Assembly: GCF_902706225.1 (NCBI RefSeq)
Contig: NZ_CACSKB010000009.1
Location: 24,863-88,862, forward strand
DNA length: 64,000 nt
Origin: Microbacterium sp. 18062
GTDB lineage: Bacteria > Actinomycetota > Actinomycetes > Actinomycetales > Microbacteriaceae
Direction of reading: 5' to 3'
Shown in pieces: positions 46,175 to 54,048 of the stretch. The notes beneath the pieces were generated by a model. The model was not told the DNA's origin and ran no database searches. It saw only the letters and a list, made by a program, of their open reading frames with translations. Positions within the stretch are counted from its first letter, which is position 1, and each line of letters begins with the position of its first letter. Made by a program: the position numbers and the translations under genes.

Positions 46175-46258
46175 TGCACAACGGCGGAGATCGTCTCCGA
46201 CGCGCCGTTCCCGGTCGTGGGGCGGCCGTGTGTCGCCCGACGCCCCCGCCGTCGTGCA
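46175..46258. repeat. 84-bp palindromic element, copy 2
   Basis: Bounded by 13-bp arms TGCACAACGGCGG and CCGCCGTCGTGCA (one mismatch), with the same left core as the element at 35120. It fills most of the 196-bp gap between the phosphatase and the GNAT gene. Confidence 0.78.
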
Positions 46259-46302
46259 CGACGCGGGTGAGGCCCACAGCCGGGGCGTCGCCGTGACCGT
46301 GC

Positions 46303-46773
46303 TCACCCGAGCGGCTTGCCGTACCAGCGCGTCGCGTTCGGGTTGTCGTTGTATGCCGGAATCGTGATGAAGCCGCTGCTCGCGTAGAGGCCGGCCGCCG
46401 CTTTCAGAGAGTCGTGGGTGTCGAGCACGAGCTCCCGGGCGCCGAGTCCCCGTGCCCGCTCCTCGAGCGCGATCAGCAGGCGTCTGCCGCCGCCCAGGCC
46501 CCGTGCCGAGGGGCGCACGTAGAGATGCTTCACCTCGTATCGCGCACCCGCCGGCCCGGGCGCGAGCCGGCGCACGCCGCCGCATCCGATCGTTTCGTCG
46601 TCGTCCTGCTCCAGGACGACGAAGACGCCCGCAGGCGGTTCGAAGGCCGCCGGATCGGGGAGCACGGTGCGGTACGCGCCGCCGGGGAATCCCTCGGCCC
46701 GCATCGCGAAGTACTCGGTCAGCAGGACCTGCGCGGAGGGGGAGTCGGCCGCCACGGCTCGCACGCTCAGCAT
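46303..46773 (-). CDS. GNAT family N-acetyltransferase
   Basis: A 156-residue acetyltransferase with the acetyl-CoA loop VRPSARGLGGGRRLL and β4 strand EVKHLYV; the tail AYNDNPNATRWYGKPL is typical of one GNAT subgroup. TAGGCT lies 7 nt before ATG 46773 on the minus strand, so the transcript is probably leaderless. It is divergent from dapB across a long inverted repeat. Confidence 0.9.
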   Translation of the reverse strand: MLSVRAVAADSPSAQVLLTEYFAMRAEGFPGGAYRTVLPDPAAFEPPAGVFVVLEQDDDETIGCGGVRRLAPGPAGARYEVKHLYVRPSARGLGGGRRLLIALEERARGLGARELVLDTHDSLKAAAGLYASSGFITIPAYNDNPNATRWYGKPLG

Positions 46774-46795
46774 GCGACCGAGCCTAGCCGCGTGC

Positions 46796-46858
46796 GCCTG
46801 GTGTCGTGTGTGCGGAGAACCTCGACGGTCAGAGAGCCTCCGACACACGACACTAGGC
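46796..46858. repeat. Near-perfect 21-bp inverted repeat between divergent promoters
   Basis: Arms at 46796-46817 and 46838-46858 (left GCCTGGTGTCGTGTGTGCGG..., right its complement) differ by one base and one extra G. The right arm includes the dapB -10 hexamer TAGGCT (46854-46859). Confidence 0.85.
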
Positions 46859-46866
46859 TGGACCAC

Positions 46867-47682
46867 ATGACGACGCGCGTGGCCATCGTGGGCGGAACCG
46901 GGAAGCTCGGCGGTGTCATCCGTGCGGTGACCGACGCCGAGCCGGACTTCGAGGTCATCGCGGTGCTGTCCTCCCGCGACGAGATCTCCGCGATCGACGG
47001 CGCCGATCTGGTGGTCGACGCCTCGACGCCGGCGGTGTCGATCGATGTCGTCCGCGCCGCCATCGAGCGCGGCATCAACGTCCTCGTGGGCACGAGCGGC
47101 TGGTCGGCGGAGCGGATAGCGCTCGTGCGTCCGCTCGTCCAGGCGGCGGAGAGCGGCGCCGTCTTCGTGCCGAACTTCTCGCTCGGCTCGGTCATGGGCA
47201 CGGCGCTCTCCGCCGTCGCGGCGCCCTTCTTCGCCTCGATCGAGATCGTCGAGTCGCACCGCGAGACCAAGGTCGACTCGCCCAGCGGCACGGCGGTGCG
47301 CACCGCCGAGCTGATCGCCGCGGCGCGGTCGACGGTCGGCCCGGTCGAGGCGACGCACGTCGATCAGCGCGCCCGCGGTCAGCAGGTCGCGAGCGTGCCG
47401 GTGCACTCGCTGCGCCGCCCCGGTGTCATCGCCCGCCAGGAGGTGATCCTCTCCGGCCCCGGAGAGTCCCTCTCGATCGTGCACGACACGATCGATCCCG
47501 CCCTCGCCTATGCGCCCGGCATCCGTCTCGCGCTCGCCGCCGCGCGGGATGCGCGCGGCGTGCACATCGGGCTCGACAGCTTCCTCGACATCGGCGTCCG
47601 CCTGTCCGGAGCCGCGGCACCGGACGAGGCCGTCGTCGACGACGAGGTGCCCGGTCAGGTCGCCCGCGCCACCGGCTCATGA
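46867..47682 (+). CDS. dapB: 4-hydroxy-tetrahydrodipicolinate reductase
   Basis: A 271-residue enzyme of the diaminopimelate/lysine pathway. The nucleotide loop is VAIVGGTGKLGGVI; the active-site segment is ESHRETKVDSPSGTA, keeping the catalytic His and Lys of the usual HHxxKxDAPSGT. NFSLGSV is also conserved. TAGGCT lies 7 nt before ATG: leaderless. It works with DapA, encoded 7 kb downstream. Confidence 0.92.
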   Translation: MTTRVAIVGGTGKLGGVIRAVTDAEPDFEVIAVLSSRDEISAIDGADLVVDASTPAVSIDVVRAAIERGINVLVGTSGWSAERIALVRPLVQAAESGAVFVPNFSLGSVMGTALSAVAAPFFASIEIVESHRETKVDSPSGTAVRTAELIAAARSTVGPVEATHVDQRARGQQVASVPVHSLRRPGVIARQEVILSGPGESLSIVHDTIDPALAYAPGIRLALAAARDARGVHIGLDSFLDIGVRLSGAAAPDEAVVDDEVPGQVARATGS

Positions 47683-48131
47683 GCGCACGCATCGGCGTCA
47701 CGGTGATGACCGTCGCGCTCGCGCTGTACATCGTCCTCGTCGGTCAACGCGCCTGGCTGCTGGTCACCAGCGGCGAGCCGGTCGGGATCGCCATGGGGCT
47801 AGCGCTCGTCGTGCTGCCGTTGATCGCCGTGTGGGCTGTCGGGCGGGAGATCTGGTTCGGCGTCCGTGCCGCGGCGCTCGGACGCCGGCTCGAGGCCGAG
47901 GACGCACTGCCGGACGAGCAGCTCGTCACCCGGCCCAGCGGTCGTGTGCTCCGGGACGAGGCGGATGCGGTGTTCCCCGCCTACCGCCACGCCGTCGAGA
48001 CGGCGCCCGAGGACTGGCGGGCGTGGTATCGGCTCGGCCTCGCGTACGACGGGTCGGGCGACCGACGGCGCGCCCGCTCCGCCGTGCGCACCGCCATCCG
48101 ACTCGAGGGGCGCCAGCGCCCCGCAGGCTGA
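47679..48131 (+). CDS. Membrane protein with a TPR-like tail
   Basis: A 150-residue protein: two hydrophobic helices (about 5-28 and 36-58), then a cytoplasmic tail with one TPR-like unit (FPAYRHAVETAPEDWRAWYR, LGLAYDGSGDRRRARSAV). ATG overlaps the dapB stop (ATGA). Function unknown; such proteins commonly sit after dapB in related actinobacteria, so co-expression is likely. Confidence 0.8.
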   Translation: MSARIGVTVMTVALALYIVLVGQRAWLLVTSGEPVGIAMGLALVVLPLIAVWAVGREIWFGVRAAALGRRLEAEDALPDEQLVTRPSGRVLRDEADAVFPAYRHAVETAPEDWRAWYRLGLAYDGSGDRRRARSAVRTAIRLEGRQRPAG

Positions 48132-48170
48132 GCTCGGGCTCAGAGGCACTCGGCCATCCCGTGAGCTGAA

Positions 48171-48400
48171 GCGAAAGTCTCCCCGGAGTGGGGAGATTTC
48201 GCTTCCTTCGTTGGTCGTCAGCGACCCCGGCCGCTGACCCGAAAGTCTCCCCGCCCCGGTTCTGTTGAACAGGCGCATTGCCTGGACTTTCCCCACCCCA
48301 CGGAGCGCCCCGCAGGGGCGCGGAGAAGCTGACCCGAAAGTCTCGTCTTCTCGGCCCCCGAGCGAGGCGCGAGGCTCCGAGACAAGGGGCAGCGACCGGA
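48171..48400 (+). repeat. Dispersed intergenic repeat, copy B (expanded)
   Basis: This fills most of the 317-bp gene-free gap 48132-48448. It begins with hairpin GCGAAAgTCTCCCC/GGGGAGATTTCGC (48171-48202), then ~45 bp shared with copy A. The unit CTGACCCGAAAGTCTC occurs twice (48234 and 48329), flanking ~80 bp absent from copy A, followed by the GC-rich tail of copy A (48345-48395). Unequal exchange between the two units, or insertion at one, would account for the extra block. Confidence 0.85.
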
Positions 48401-48448
48401 CCTTCCCTGCTCCACGGAGAGCCCGCGAGTACGTGACGCCGACGCGGC

Positions 48449-49357
48449 TCAGACGGCGGCGGGAACGACCGCGGCGATCGCATCCTCGACGGTGCGGTGC
48501 GTGAACCGGAAGCCCGTCCGCTCCAGCACGTCGGGATGAACGTCGAGGTCGCTCGTGAGAAGCGCCTCGGCGGCGTCGCGTCCGAGCACGAGCTTCAGAC
48601 CCCACTCCGGAGCGCGAACGAGATACGGGCGGTTCATCCGCCGGGCGAGTGCGAAGCCGAGGTCGTTTGCCGTCGCGCGGGTCGGTCCGGTGAGATTGAC
48701 AGGGCCCGCGATGTCGGTCGCGAGGATGTGGCGGATCGCGGCGACCTCGTCGTCGAGGGTGATCCACGGCCATGCCTGGGTGCCCCGGCCGATCGGGCCG
48801 GACAGTCCGAGCCTCGTGAGCAGCAGCAGGGGCTTGAGCACACCGTCCCGGTGCACGACCGGTGCGGTGCGCAGCAGCGCCACGCGGGCGTGCGAGCCCG
48901 CCTCGGCGGCCGCATGCTCCCAGCTGACGCAGAGATCGGCGAGGAACGTCGAGCCCGCGGGGGAGGACTCGTTCAGGCGCACCCCGGGCGCCGTGCCGTA
49001 GTAGCCGACCGCGGACGCCGACACGAGCGCCGGAGCGTCGGTGCCGAGGGCGCGGATGGCGGTGGCGAGCGTCCGGGTGGGAGTAAGCCGTGACCACACC
49101 AGCTCGCTCTTGTATCCGCCCGTCCACGGGAACCGGCCGACGCTCGCCCCGTTCAGCGACACGACCGCGTCGGCACCCGCGATGACGCCGGGATCGAGCG
49201 GTTCCGCATCCCTCAGCCATTCGATCTCGTCGCGCTCGCGCGGCGGTCGCCGCACGAGCGTCGAGACCTCGACGCCATCTGCGCGCAACGACGTCACGAG
49301 CGCGCGGCCGATCAGGCCGGACGCGCCCGCGACGACGACGTGGCGCGGCTCAGGCAA
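48449..49357 (-). CDS. TIGR01777 family NAD-dependent epimerase/dehydratase
   Basis: A 302-residue extended-SDR protein: VVVAGASGLIGRAL binds nucleotide, SASAVGYYGTA holds the Tyr, and the C-terminal DUF1731 segment ends FTHRTVEDAIAAV. This family (YfcH/SulA-like) has no assigned reaction. No ATG fits; TTG 49357, 8 bp inside the OsmC stop region with GAGGCG upstream, is the best start, and TTG 49390 is possible. It is coupled to the OsmC gene. Confidence 0.87.
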   Translation of the reverse strand: MPEPRHVVVAGASGLIGRALVTSLRADGVEVSTLVRRPPRERDEIEWLRDAEPLDPGVIAGADAVVSLNGASVGRFPWTGGYKSELVWSRLTPTRTLATAIRALGTDAPALVSASAVGYYGTAPGVRLNESSPAGSTFLADLCVSWEHAAAEAGSHARVALLRTAPVVHRDGVLKPLLLLTRLGLSGPIGRGTQAWPWITLDDEVAAIRHILATDIAGPVNLTGPTRATANDLGFALARRMNRPYLVRAPEWGLKLVLGRDAAEALLTSDLDVHPDVLERTGFRFTHRTVEDAIAAVVPAAV

Positions 49358-49775
49358 GCGTCGCCTCGAGCGTGATCTCGATGCCGGCAAGCGCCTGCGA
49401 CACGGGGCACCCGCTCTTGGCCTCCTCCGTGATGCGGGCGAAGTCCTCAGCCGAGAGGCCCGGCACGTCGGCGTTCACGTTGAGGTGGCTGCCGGTGATG
49501 CCGGTGCCCGGGATGAAGGTGACCGACGCCGTCGTCTCGATGCTCGTCGGGGGAGTCCCGTGCTCGGACAGGGCGTGCGACAGTGCCATGCTGAAACACG
49601 ACGAGTGCGCCGCCGCCAGCAGTTCCTCCGGCGTCGTCACCGAGGCGGAGCCCTCGCTCCGGGCCTTCCAGTCGACCGCGAGCGGGCCCTGGTTGGAGGA
49701 TTCCAGCGCGATCTCCCCCGATCCCTCCGCGAGGCTTCCCGTCCAGCTGGTCGTCGCTTCGCTCGTCACGCTCAT
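49350..49775 (-). CDS. OsmC family peroxiredoxin
   Basis: A 141-residue organic hydroperoxide reductase-like protein. The redox pair is Cys60 in AAHSSCFSMAL and Cys122 in SGCPVSQAL. LTTPEELLAAAHSSC-type context (TTPEELLAA) is standard for OsmC. GGGAG precedes ATG. It probably reduces organic peroxides using a thiol or lipoamide donor. Confidence 0.92.
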   Translation of the reverse strand: MSVTSEATTSWTGSLAEGSGEIALESSNQGPLAVDWKARSEGSASVTTPEELLAAAHSSCFSMALSHALSEHGTPPTSIETTASVTFIPGTGITGSHLNVNADVPGLSAEDFARITEEAKSGCPVSQALAGIEITLEATLA

Positions 49776-49890
49776 CGTGTGCTCCCTTCGATCCGGCCGC
49801 GGGTCGGCCCAGACGCCAGGTTAATCCGCCCGCGACCGGCTCGCGACGGCTTGACAGGGCGAGCGGCGCCCCGGGGAAACCGTCCTGCGA

Positions 49891-50403
49891 TCAGGCGGCG
49901 GCGCGCGAGCGCCCGATGATGCCGATGCGCTGCAGCAGCAGGTAGAGCTGGCAGCCGAGACAGAGACCGAACACCGCATTCAGGAACGCGGCGACGAACG
50001 CCGCCGCGGCCGCGGCCGGCAGCGCCCACGGCACGCCGGCGAGGTGCAGGACGAGTCCGATCACGACGACGAACAGGCCCACCCCCTGGGCGAAGCGCGG
50101 GGGACGCGGGTCCTCGAACTCGGTGGCCGGGCGAAGACGCGGCTGCACGACGCGGCGGAACAGCACGCCCCAGGGAGCGGTGCGCGGCGAGAGGACGCCC
50201 CAGAGGAACAGAGCCGCGATCAGCACGAGCAGCAGGAACGCGGGGTCGAGGGCGCGCTCGCCGATGCTCGAGGCCGGGAGCGCCCCGGCGGTCGAGATGC
50301 CGACGAGGCCGAGGAACACGGCCACCAGCAGGAGCGCCGTGGTGATGCCGGCGGCAAAACGAGGGCCGCGCACGTCGATGCGCGGCGGGGTCTGTTCAGA
50401 CAC
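49891..50403 (-). CDS. DUF4395 membrane protein
   Basis: A 170-residue protein with four hydrophobic helices and the family motif [12 protein letters not shown], whose two Cys resemble a thiol redox site; IDVRGPRF at the N-terminus is also typical. GTG 50403 has GGAGG at 6 nt and overlaps the upstream thioredoxin gene by 8 bp. DUF4395 proteins regularly accompany thioredoxin-like proteins, suggesting a thiol-disulfide relay at the membrane. Confidence 0.9.
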   Translation of the reverse strand: MSEQTPPRIDVRGPRFAAGITTALLLVAVFLGLVGISTAGALPASSIGERALDPAFLLLVLIAALFLWGVLSPRTAPWGVLFRRVVQPRLRPATEFEDPRPPRFAQGVGLFVVVIGLVLHLAGVPWALPAAAAAAFVAAFLNAVFGLCLGCQLYLLLQRIGIIGRSRAAA

Positions 50404-50833
50404 AGGGTGCCTCCTCGGCGATCCGGGACAGCTCGAGCTCGATCACGTCGCGTCCGGGCGTTCCGCCGAAGCGGGTGCGGACGACGCCGCGCCGATCCAG
50501 GATCAGCGTCGTCGGGGTCTGCAGGACGTGGAAGTGCTTCGCGATGTCGGGCCGATGCGTCAGGTCGACGTCGAGGTGCACGACGCCGCTGCGCTGGGCG
50601 GCGACATCCGACAGCACGCGATGCACGCCCGGGCAGCGGGAGCAGAACTCGGTGCTGAACTGCAGCAGCGTCGCCCGGTCGCCGAGGGAGTCGGCTCCGA
50701 GGCGGCGCGGATCCACCGACTCGGCGGGATCGACCCGGCGCGGCCTGTTCTGCGCCCAGCGGAGGAAGACGCCCACGCCGACGGTGACCGCCAGAAGAGC
50801 GGTCAGCACGATGATGGCGACGAAGAGGTCCAC
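50396..50833 (-). CDS. Membrane-anchored thioredoxin-like protein
   Basis: A 145-residue protein: one N-terminal helix ([20 protein letters not shown]), then a thioredoxin fold with the active site [12 protein letters not shown] (CxxC) and the cis-Pro in [13 protein letters not shown] 50833 lies 8 nt after TAGCCT on the minus strand, so the longer ATG frame (50905) is rejected. It is divergent from thyA and coupled to the DUF4395 gene. Confidence 0.88.
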   Translation of the reverse strand: MDLFVAIIVLTALLAVTVGVGVFLRWAQNRPRRVDPAESVDPRRLGADSLGDRATLLQFSTEFCSRCPGVHRVLSDVAAQRSGVVHLDVDLTHRPDIAKHFHVLQTPTTLILDRRGVVRTRFGGTPGRDVIELELSRIAEEAPCV

Positions 50834-50939
50834 GGCATCCCAGGCTAGACCCGTCTGGAGGCCGCGCGGTCGAATGACGATCTCTCGTAACAATCGATCC
50901 ACCACCGTACGCAGCCGGCGCGCGGGTATCGTGATGCGC

Positions 50940-51752
50940 GTGACCGCCGCCTCGACCCCTGCGCCCTACGAAGACCTGCTCCGCGACGTGCTCGCGCACG
51001 GAACGCACAAGTCGGACCGCACCGGAACGGGCACGACGAGCGTGTTCGGCCGGCAGATCCGTTTCGACCTGTCCGAGGGCTTCCCGCTCGTGACGACCAA
51101 GCGCGTGCACCTCAAGTCGATCGTCTACGAGCTGCTGTGGTTCCTGCGCGGGGCGTCGAACGTGCGATGGCTGCAGGAGAACGGTGTGACCATCTGGGAC
51201 GAGTGGGCGGATGCGGACGGCGAGCTCGGCCCCGTCTACGGCGTGCAGTGGCGGTCCTGGCCGACGGCCGGCGGCGACACGATCGACCAGCTCTCGCAGG
51301 TGATCGACCAGATCCGCGCGACGCCCGACTCCCGCCGGCTCATCGTCTCCGCCTGGAACCCCGCGGACATCCCGGACATGGCCCTCGCGCCCTGCCACGC
51401 GCTGTTCCAGTTCTACGTCGCCGACGGCAGGCTGTCGTGCCAGCTCTATCAGCGCAGCGCCGACATGTTCCTCGGCGTGCCGTTCAACATCGCCTCGTAC
51501 GCCCTGCTGACCGCGATGATCGCGCAGCAGACGGGCCTCGAGCCCGGCGACTTCGTCTGGACCGGTGGCGACTGCCACATCTACGACAATCACCTCGATC
51601 AGGTGCAGGAGCAGCTGACGCGCGATCCCTACCCCGCCCCGCGCCTGCGCTTCGCGCGGAAGCCCGACTCCATCTTCGACTACAGCTACGAGGATGTCGT
51701 GATCGAGGACTACCGGCACCACCCCGCGATCCGCGGGGCGGTCGCGGTGTGA
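50940..51752 (+). CDS. thyA: Thymidylate synthase (ThyA)
   Basis: A 270-residue folate-dependent enzyme converting dUMP to dTMP. Core motifs: [26 protein letters not shown], the catalytic Cys in [12 protein letters not shown] and [23 protein letters not shown] 50940 lies 7 nt after TATCGT (50927-50932), while ATG 50934 is only 1 nt from it, so GTG is preferred. The stop overlaps folA by GTGA. Confidence 0.97.
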   Translation: MTAASTPAPYEDLLRDVLAHGTHKSDRTGTGTTSVFGRQIRFDLSEGFPLVTTKRVHLKSIVYELLWFLRGASNVRWLQENGVTIWDEWADADGELGPVYGVQWRSWPTAGGDTIDQLSQVIDQIRATPDSRRLIVSAWNPADIPDMALAPCHALFQFYVADGRLSCQLYQRSADMFLGVPFNIASYALLTAMIAQQTGLEPGDFVWTGGDCHIYDNHLDQVQEQLTRDPYPAPRLRFARKPDSIFDYSYEDVVIEDYRHHPAIRGAVAV

Positions 51753-52249
51753 GCGGCGTCGGCCTCATCTGGGCGCAGGCGCGCGACCGCGTGATCGGCG
51801 CCGGGGGAGGGATGCCGTGGCACGTGCCCGAGGACCTCGCGCATTTCAAGGCGGTCACCTCGGGGCATCCGGTGGTCATGGGGCGGCGCACCTGGGAGTC
51901 GTTCCCCGAGCGCTTCCGGCCGCTTCCGGACCGTCGCAACATCGTGGTCACCCGCACCCCGGGGTGGTCGGCGCCCGGCGCGGAGCCGGCCGCATCGCTC
52001 GACGAGGCGCTGGAGGCCGCCGGCGCCGGACGGATCTGGGTGATCGGCGGCGGTCGGCTCTACGCCGAGGCGATCGAGCGGGCCGACCTGCTGGAGGTCA
52101 CCGACCTCGACCTCGAGGTCGAGGGGGACACCCACGCTCCGGCGCTCGACGGATGGGCGCCGGTCGTCCTCGATCCGGCCGGAGGGTGGCACACCTCGCG
52201 CAGCGGCATCCGGTACCGGTTCACGACCTATCGGCGCACCGCCGGGTAG
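51749..52249 (+). CDS. folA: Dihydrofolate reductase
   Basis: A 166-residue enzyme regenerating tetrahydrofolate after Thy[35 protein letters not shown] (acidic Glu/Asp residue), [10 protein letters not shown] and [10 protein letters not shown] are all characteristic. The GTG start overlaps the thyA stop, so the thymidylate cycle genes are co-translated. Confidence 0.96.
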   Translation: MSGVGLIWAQARDRVIGAGGGMPWHVPEDLAHFKAVTSGHPVVMGRRTWESFPERFRPLPDRRNIVVTRTPGWSAPGAEPAASLDEALEAAGAGRIWVIGGGRLYAEAIERADLLEVTDLDLEVEGDTHAPALDGWAPVVLDPAGGWHTSRSGIRYRFTTYRRTAG

Positions 52250-52276
52250 ACGGGGTCGCCGGGAGGGCGCGGCGGC

Positions 52277-52816
52277 TCAGACGAAGCGGCCGAGGCGGAT
52301 GCCCGCGTAGGCGAGCGCGGCGATGGTCTCGCCGTCAGTGAGCCCGCCCGAGGCGATCATCCCGAGCGCCTCGGCGAACGGCACCCAGCGGACCTCGTCG
52401 ATGCCCTCCTCGGCGCGGGTGGCGTCCGCATCCGTCGCGAGCCGGGCTCCGCAGGCGAGGAAGACGTGCTCGGGGGCGTCGGCGATCCCGTTCAGCGCGT
52501 TCATCGTGCCGAGGTGCTCCCAGCGCGCCGCCTCGAGACCGGTCTCCTCCCGCAGCTCGCGCTGTGCGGCGACCAGGGGGTCCTCGCCGTCGGTGCCGCC
52601 GGCCGGCACCTCGATCGATCGACCGGTCGTGTAGCGGTCGAGGGCGATCAGGCACACGCGGTCCTCGTCGTCGAGGGCGACGACGAACACGGCGGGATGC
52701 TGCATCCGCACCACCCCGTAGATGCCCTCGCCGTCCGGGCCCAGGACGTCGTCCTCCCGGACGTGGATCCAGCGGTTCTCGTAGACCGTGCGTGAGCCGC
52801 GGGTGCGCCATGCCAT
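52277..52816 (-). CDS. NUDIX hydrolase, ADP-ribose pyrophosphatase-like
   Basis: A 179-residue hydrolase with an intact Nudix box: GGTDGEDPLVAAQRELREET followed by GL. The N-terminal VYENRWIHVREDDV suits the ADP-ribose pyrophosphatase group; the substrate is inferred. ATG 52816 follows TAGGGT (52823-52828, minus strand) by 6 nt; GTG 52822 abuts that box and is unlikely. Confidence 0.92.
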   Translation of the reverse strand: MAWRTRGSRTVYENRWIHVREDDVLGPDGEGIYGVVRMQHPAVFVVALDDEDRVCLIALDRYTTGRSIEVPAGGTDGEDPLVAAQRELREETGLEAARWEHLGTMNALNGIADAPEHVFLACGARLATDADATRAEEGIDEVRWVPFAEALGMIASGGLTDGETIAALAYAGIRLGRFV

Positions 52817-52846
52817 CCCCACACCCTACGGCGCCCGGCTCGCGCG

Positions 52847-52931
52847 CCCTCAGTCGTCGGAGAACCCGCCTTCCCGGCGCCTCAGGTGTCTCAGGGGAGG
52901 TCATCCGCCCCACCGATCCGACGACTGAGGG
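52847..52931. repeat. Palindromic element upstream of the AbiEi/DUF559 gene
   Basis: Perfect 15-bp arms CCCTCAGTCGTCGGA (52847-52861) and TCCGACGACTGAGGG (52917-52931). Measured between CAGTCGTCGG and the final CGACGACT it spans 76 bp (52851-52926), the same length as the copy at 53880-53955; the 25-bp right end matches that copy with two mismatches, while the middle differs. Confidence 0.85.
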
Positions 52932-53049
52932 TCTGCCCGCGATTCTGCCGTCGGCCATCCGACCTCCCCAGACCGAAAAGAGCTCGTCTCCGTCCACAGT
53001 CGGCTCTCGTGCCGCTGTCGCGGCCACGGCCGCACGCCACGGTGGGGCG

Positions 53050-53898
53050 ATGCGTCCCTCTTCCCTCGCCGATCTCGTCGCCCAACACGGCGGTGTGGCT
53101 CGCTCTCGGGAGCTCCTGCGCCTCGGCGCCACCCGGGAGGACCTGCGTCGCGCCGTGTGCCGCGACGCCCTCGTCCGTCTTCGAGAGGGCGTGTACGCGC
53201 TGCCGCACGCGGATCCGATCCTTCTCGAGGCAGCCCGGCACGGCGGCGAGGTCGCCTGCACGTCAGCGCTCCGGTCGCGGGGAGTCTGGATCCTCGAGGA
53301 CGTGAACCGCCCGCACGTGTGGCTGGGCGCGAAGGGTCGCGCTCATCGGCATCCGGGCTGTTCGTGCGTCGCGCATCGGGATGCGGGCTCCTCCGCGTTC
53401 GGCATGGTCGGCGTCGTGCAGGCCCTCGTGCAGCTCGCGCGGTGCCTGGGAGACGAGGCGTTCTTCGCGGCGTTCGAGTCCGCCTGGCGCCGCGGGCTCC
53501 TGACGTCGGCGTCGCGCGTGGAGGTGCGCGCCGGACTGCCCGCGCATCAACGATGGCTCGTCGACATCGCCCGCCCGTCGGCCGACAGCGGACTCGAGTC
53601 GATCCTGCGTCTGCGCCTCCACCGTCTCGGCATCGGGATGGAGAGCCAAGCGGCCATTGCTGGCGTCGGGTTCGTCGACTTCCTCGTCGATGGGGTCCTC
53701 ATCCTGGAGGTCGATGGCAAGGGCAACCACGAGGGGCCCGCGCAGCGCCACCGCGATCTGATGCGGGATGCGGTGGCCGCCGCCGCCGGGTACGAGACGC
53801 TGCGATTCGACTACGCGATGGTCGTGCACGACTGGTCGACCGTCGAGCGTGCGGTGCTCACCCGGCTGGGATCGATCCGCAGTCGTCGGATGCATTGA
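53050..53898 (+). CDS. AbiEi-type winged-helix protein fused to a DUF559 (Vsr-like) endonuclease domain
   Basis: A 282-residue protein. Residues 1-60 are a winged helix like the AbiEi antitoxin N-terminus (VAQHGGVARSRELLRLGATR). The C-terminal domain has a PD-(D/E)xK/Vsr-like pattern: E183 (GLESILRLRL), D210 (VDFLV), E220-x-D222 (LILEVDGKGNH) and H227. No partner toxin or methylase gene is next to it. It is flanked by two copies of a 76-bp palindromic element; the last codons (SRRMH, stop) are themselves the left end of the downstream copy. The call of both domains is by motif; nuclease activity is inferred. Confidence 0.82.
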   Translation: MRPSSLADLVAQHGGVARSRELLRLGATREDLRRAVCRDALVRLREGVYALPHADPILLEAARHGGEVACTSALRSRGVWILEDVNRPHVWLGAKGRAHRHPGCSCVAHRDAGSSAFGMVGVVQALVQLARCLGDEAFFAAFESAWRRGLLTSASRVEVRAGLPAHQRWLVDIARPSADSGLESILRLRLHRLGIGMESQAAIAGVGFVDFLVDGVLILEVDGKGNHEGPAQRHRDLMRDAVAAAAGYETLRFDYAMVVHDWSTVERAVLTRLGSIRSRRMH

Positions 53899-53955
53899 CC
53901 CGGACGTGCCCCACAGGCCGCTTCCGGGTGCATCCGCCCCACCGACCCGACGACC
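53880..53955. repeat. Palindromic element overlapping the 3' end of the AbiEi/DUF559 gene
   Basis: A 76-bp copy: left end CAGTCGTCGGA supplies the last codons of the gene; right end 53931-53955 matches 52902-52926 at 23 of 25 bases. The interior is unrelated to the upstream copy. Confidence 0.82.
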
Positions 53956-54048
53956 GGCGACGGTTCGGGGCCCCGTCCGTTCGTCCCGAGTCCCATCGCG
54001 GCCGCATGACGGGCCGCCATGCACGGCCGCGACCGATAACCTGGGAGC

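Noticed and set aside
52847..53955. CRISPR-like or phage attachment reading of the paired repeats
   Set aside because: Only two copies, palindromic, with one gene between; no spacers, integrase or tRNA gene nearby.
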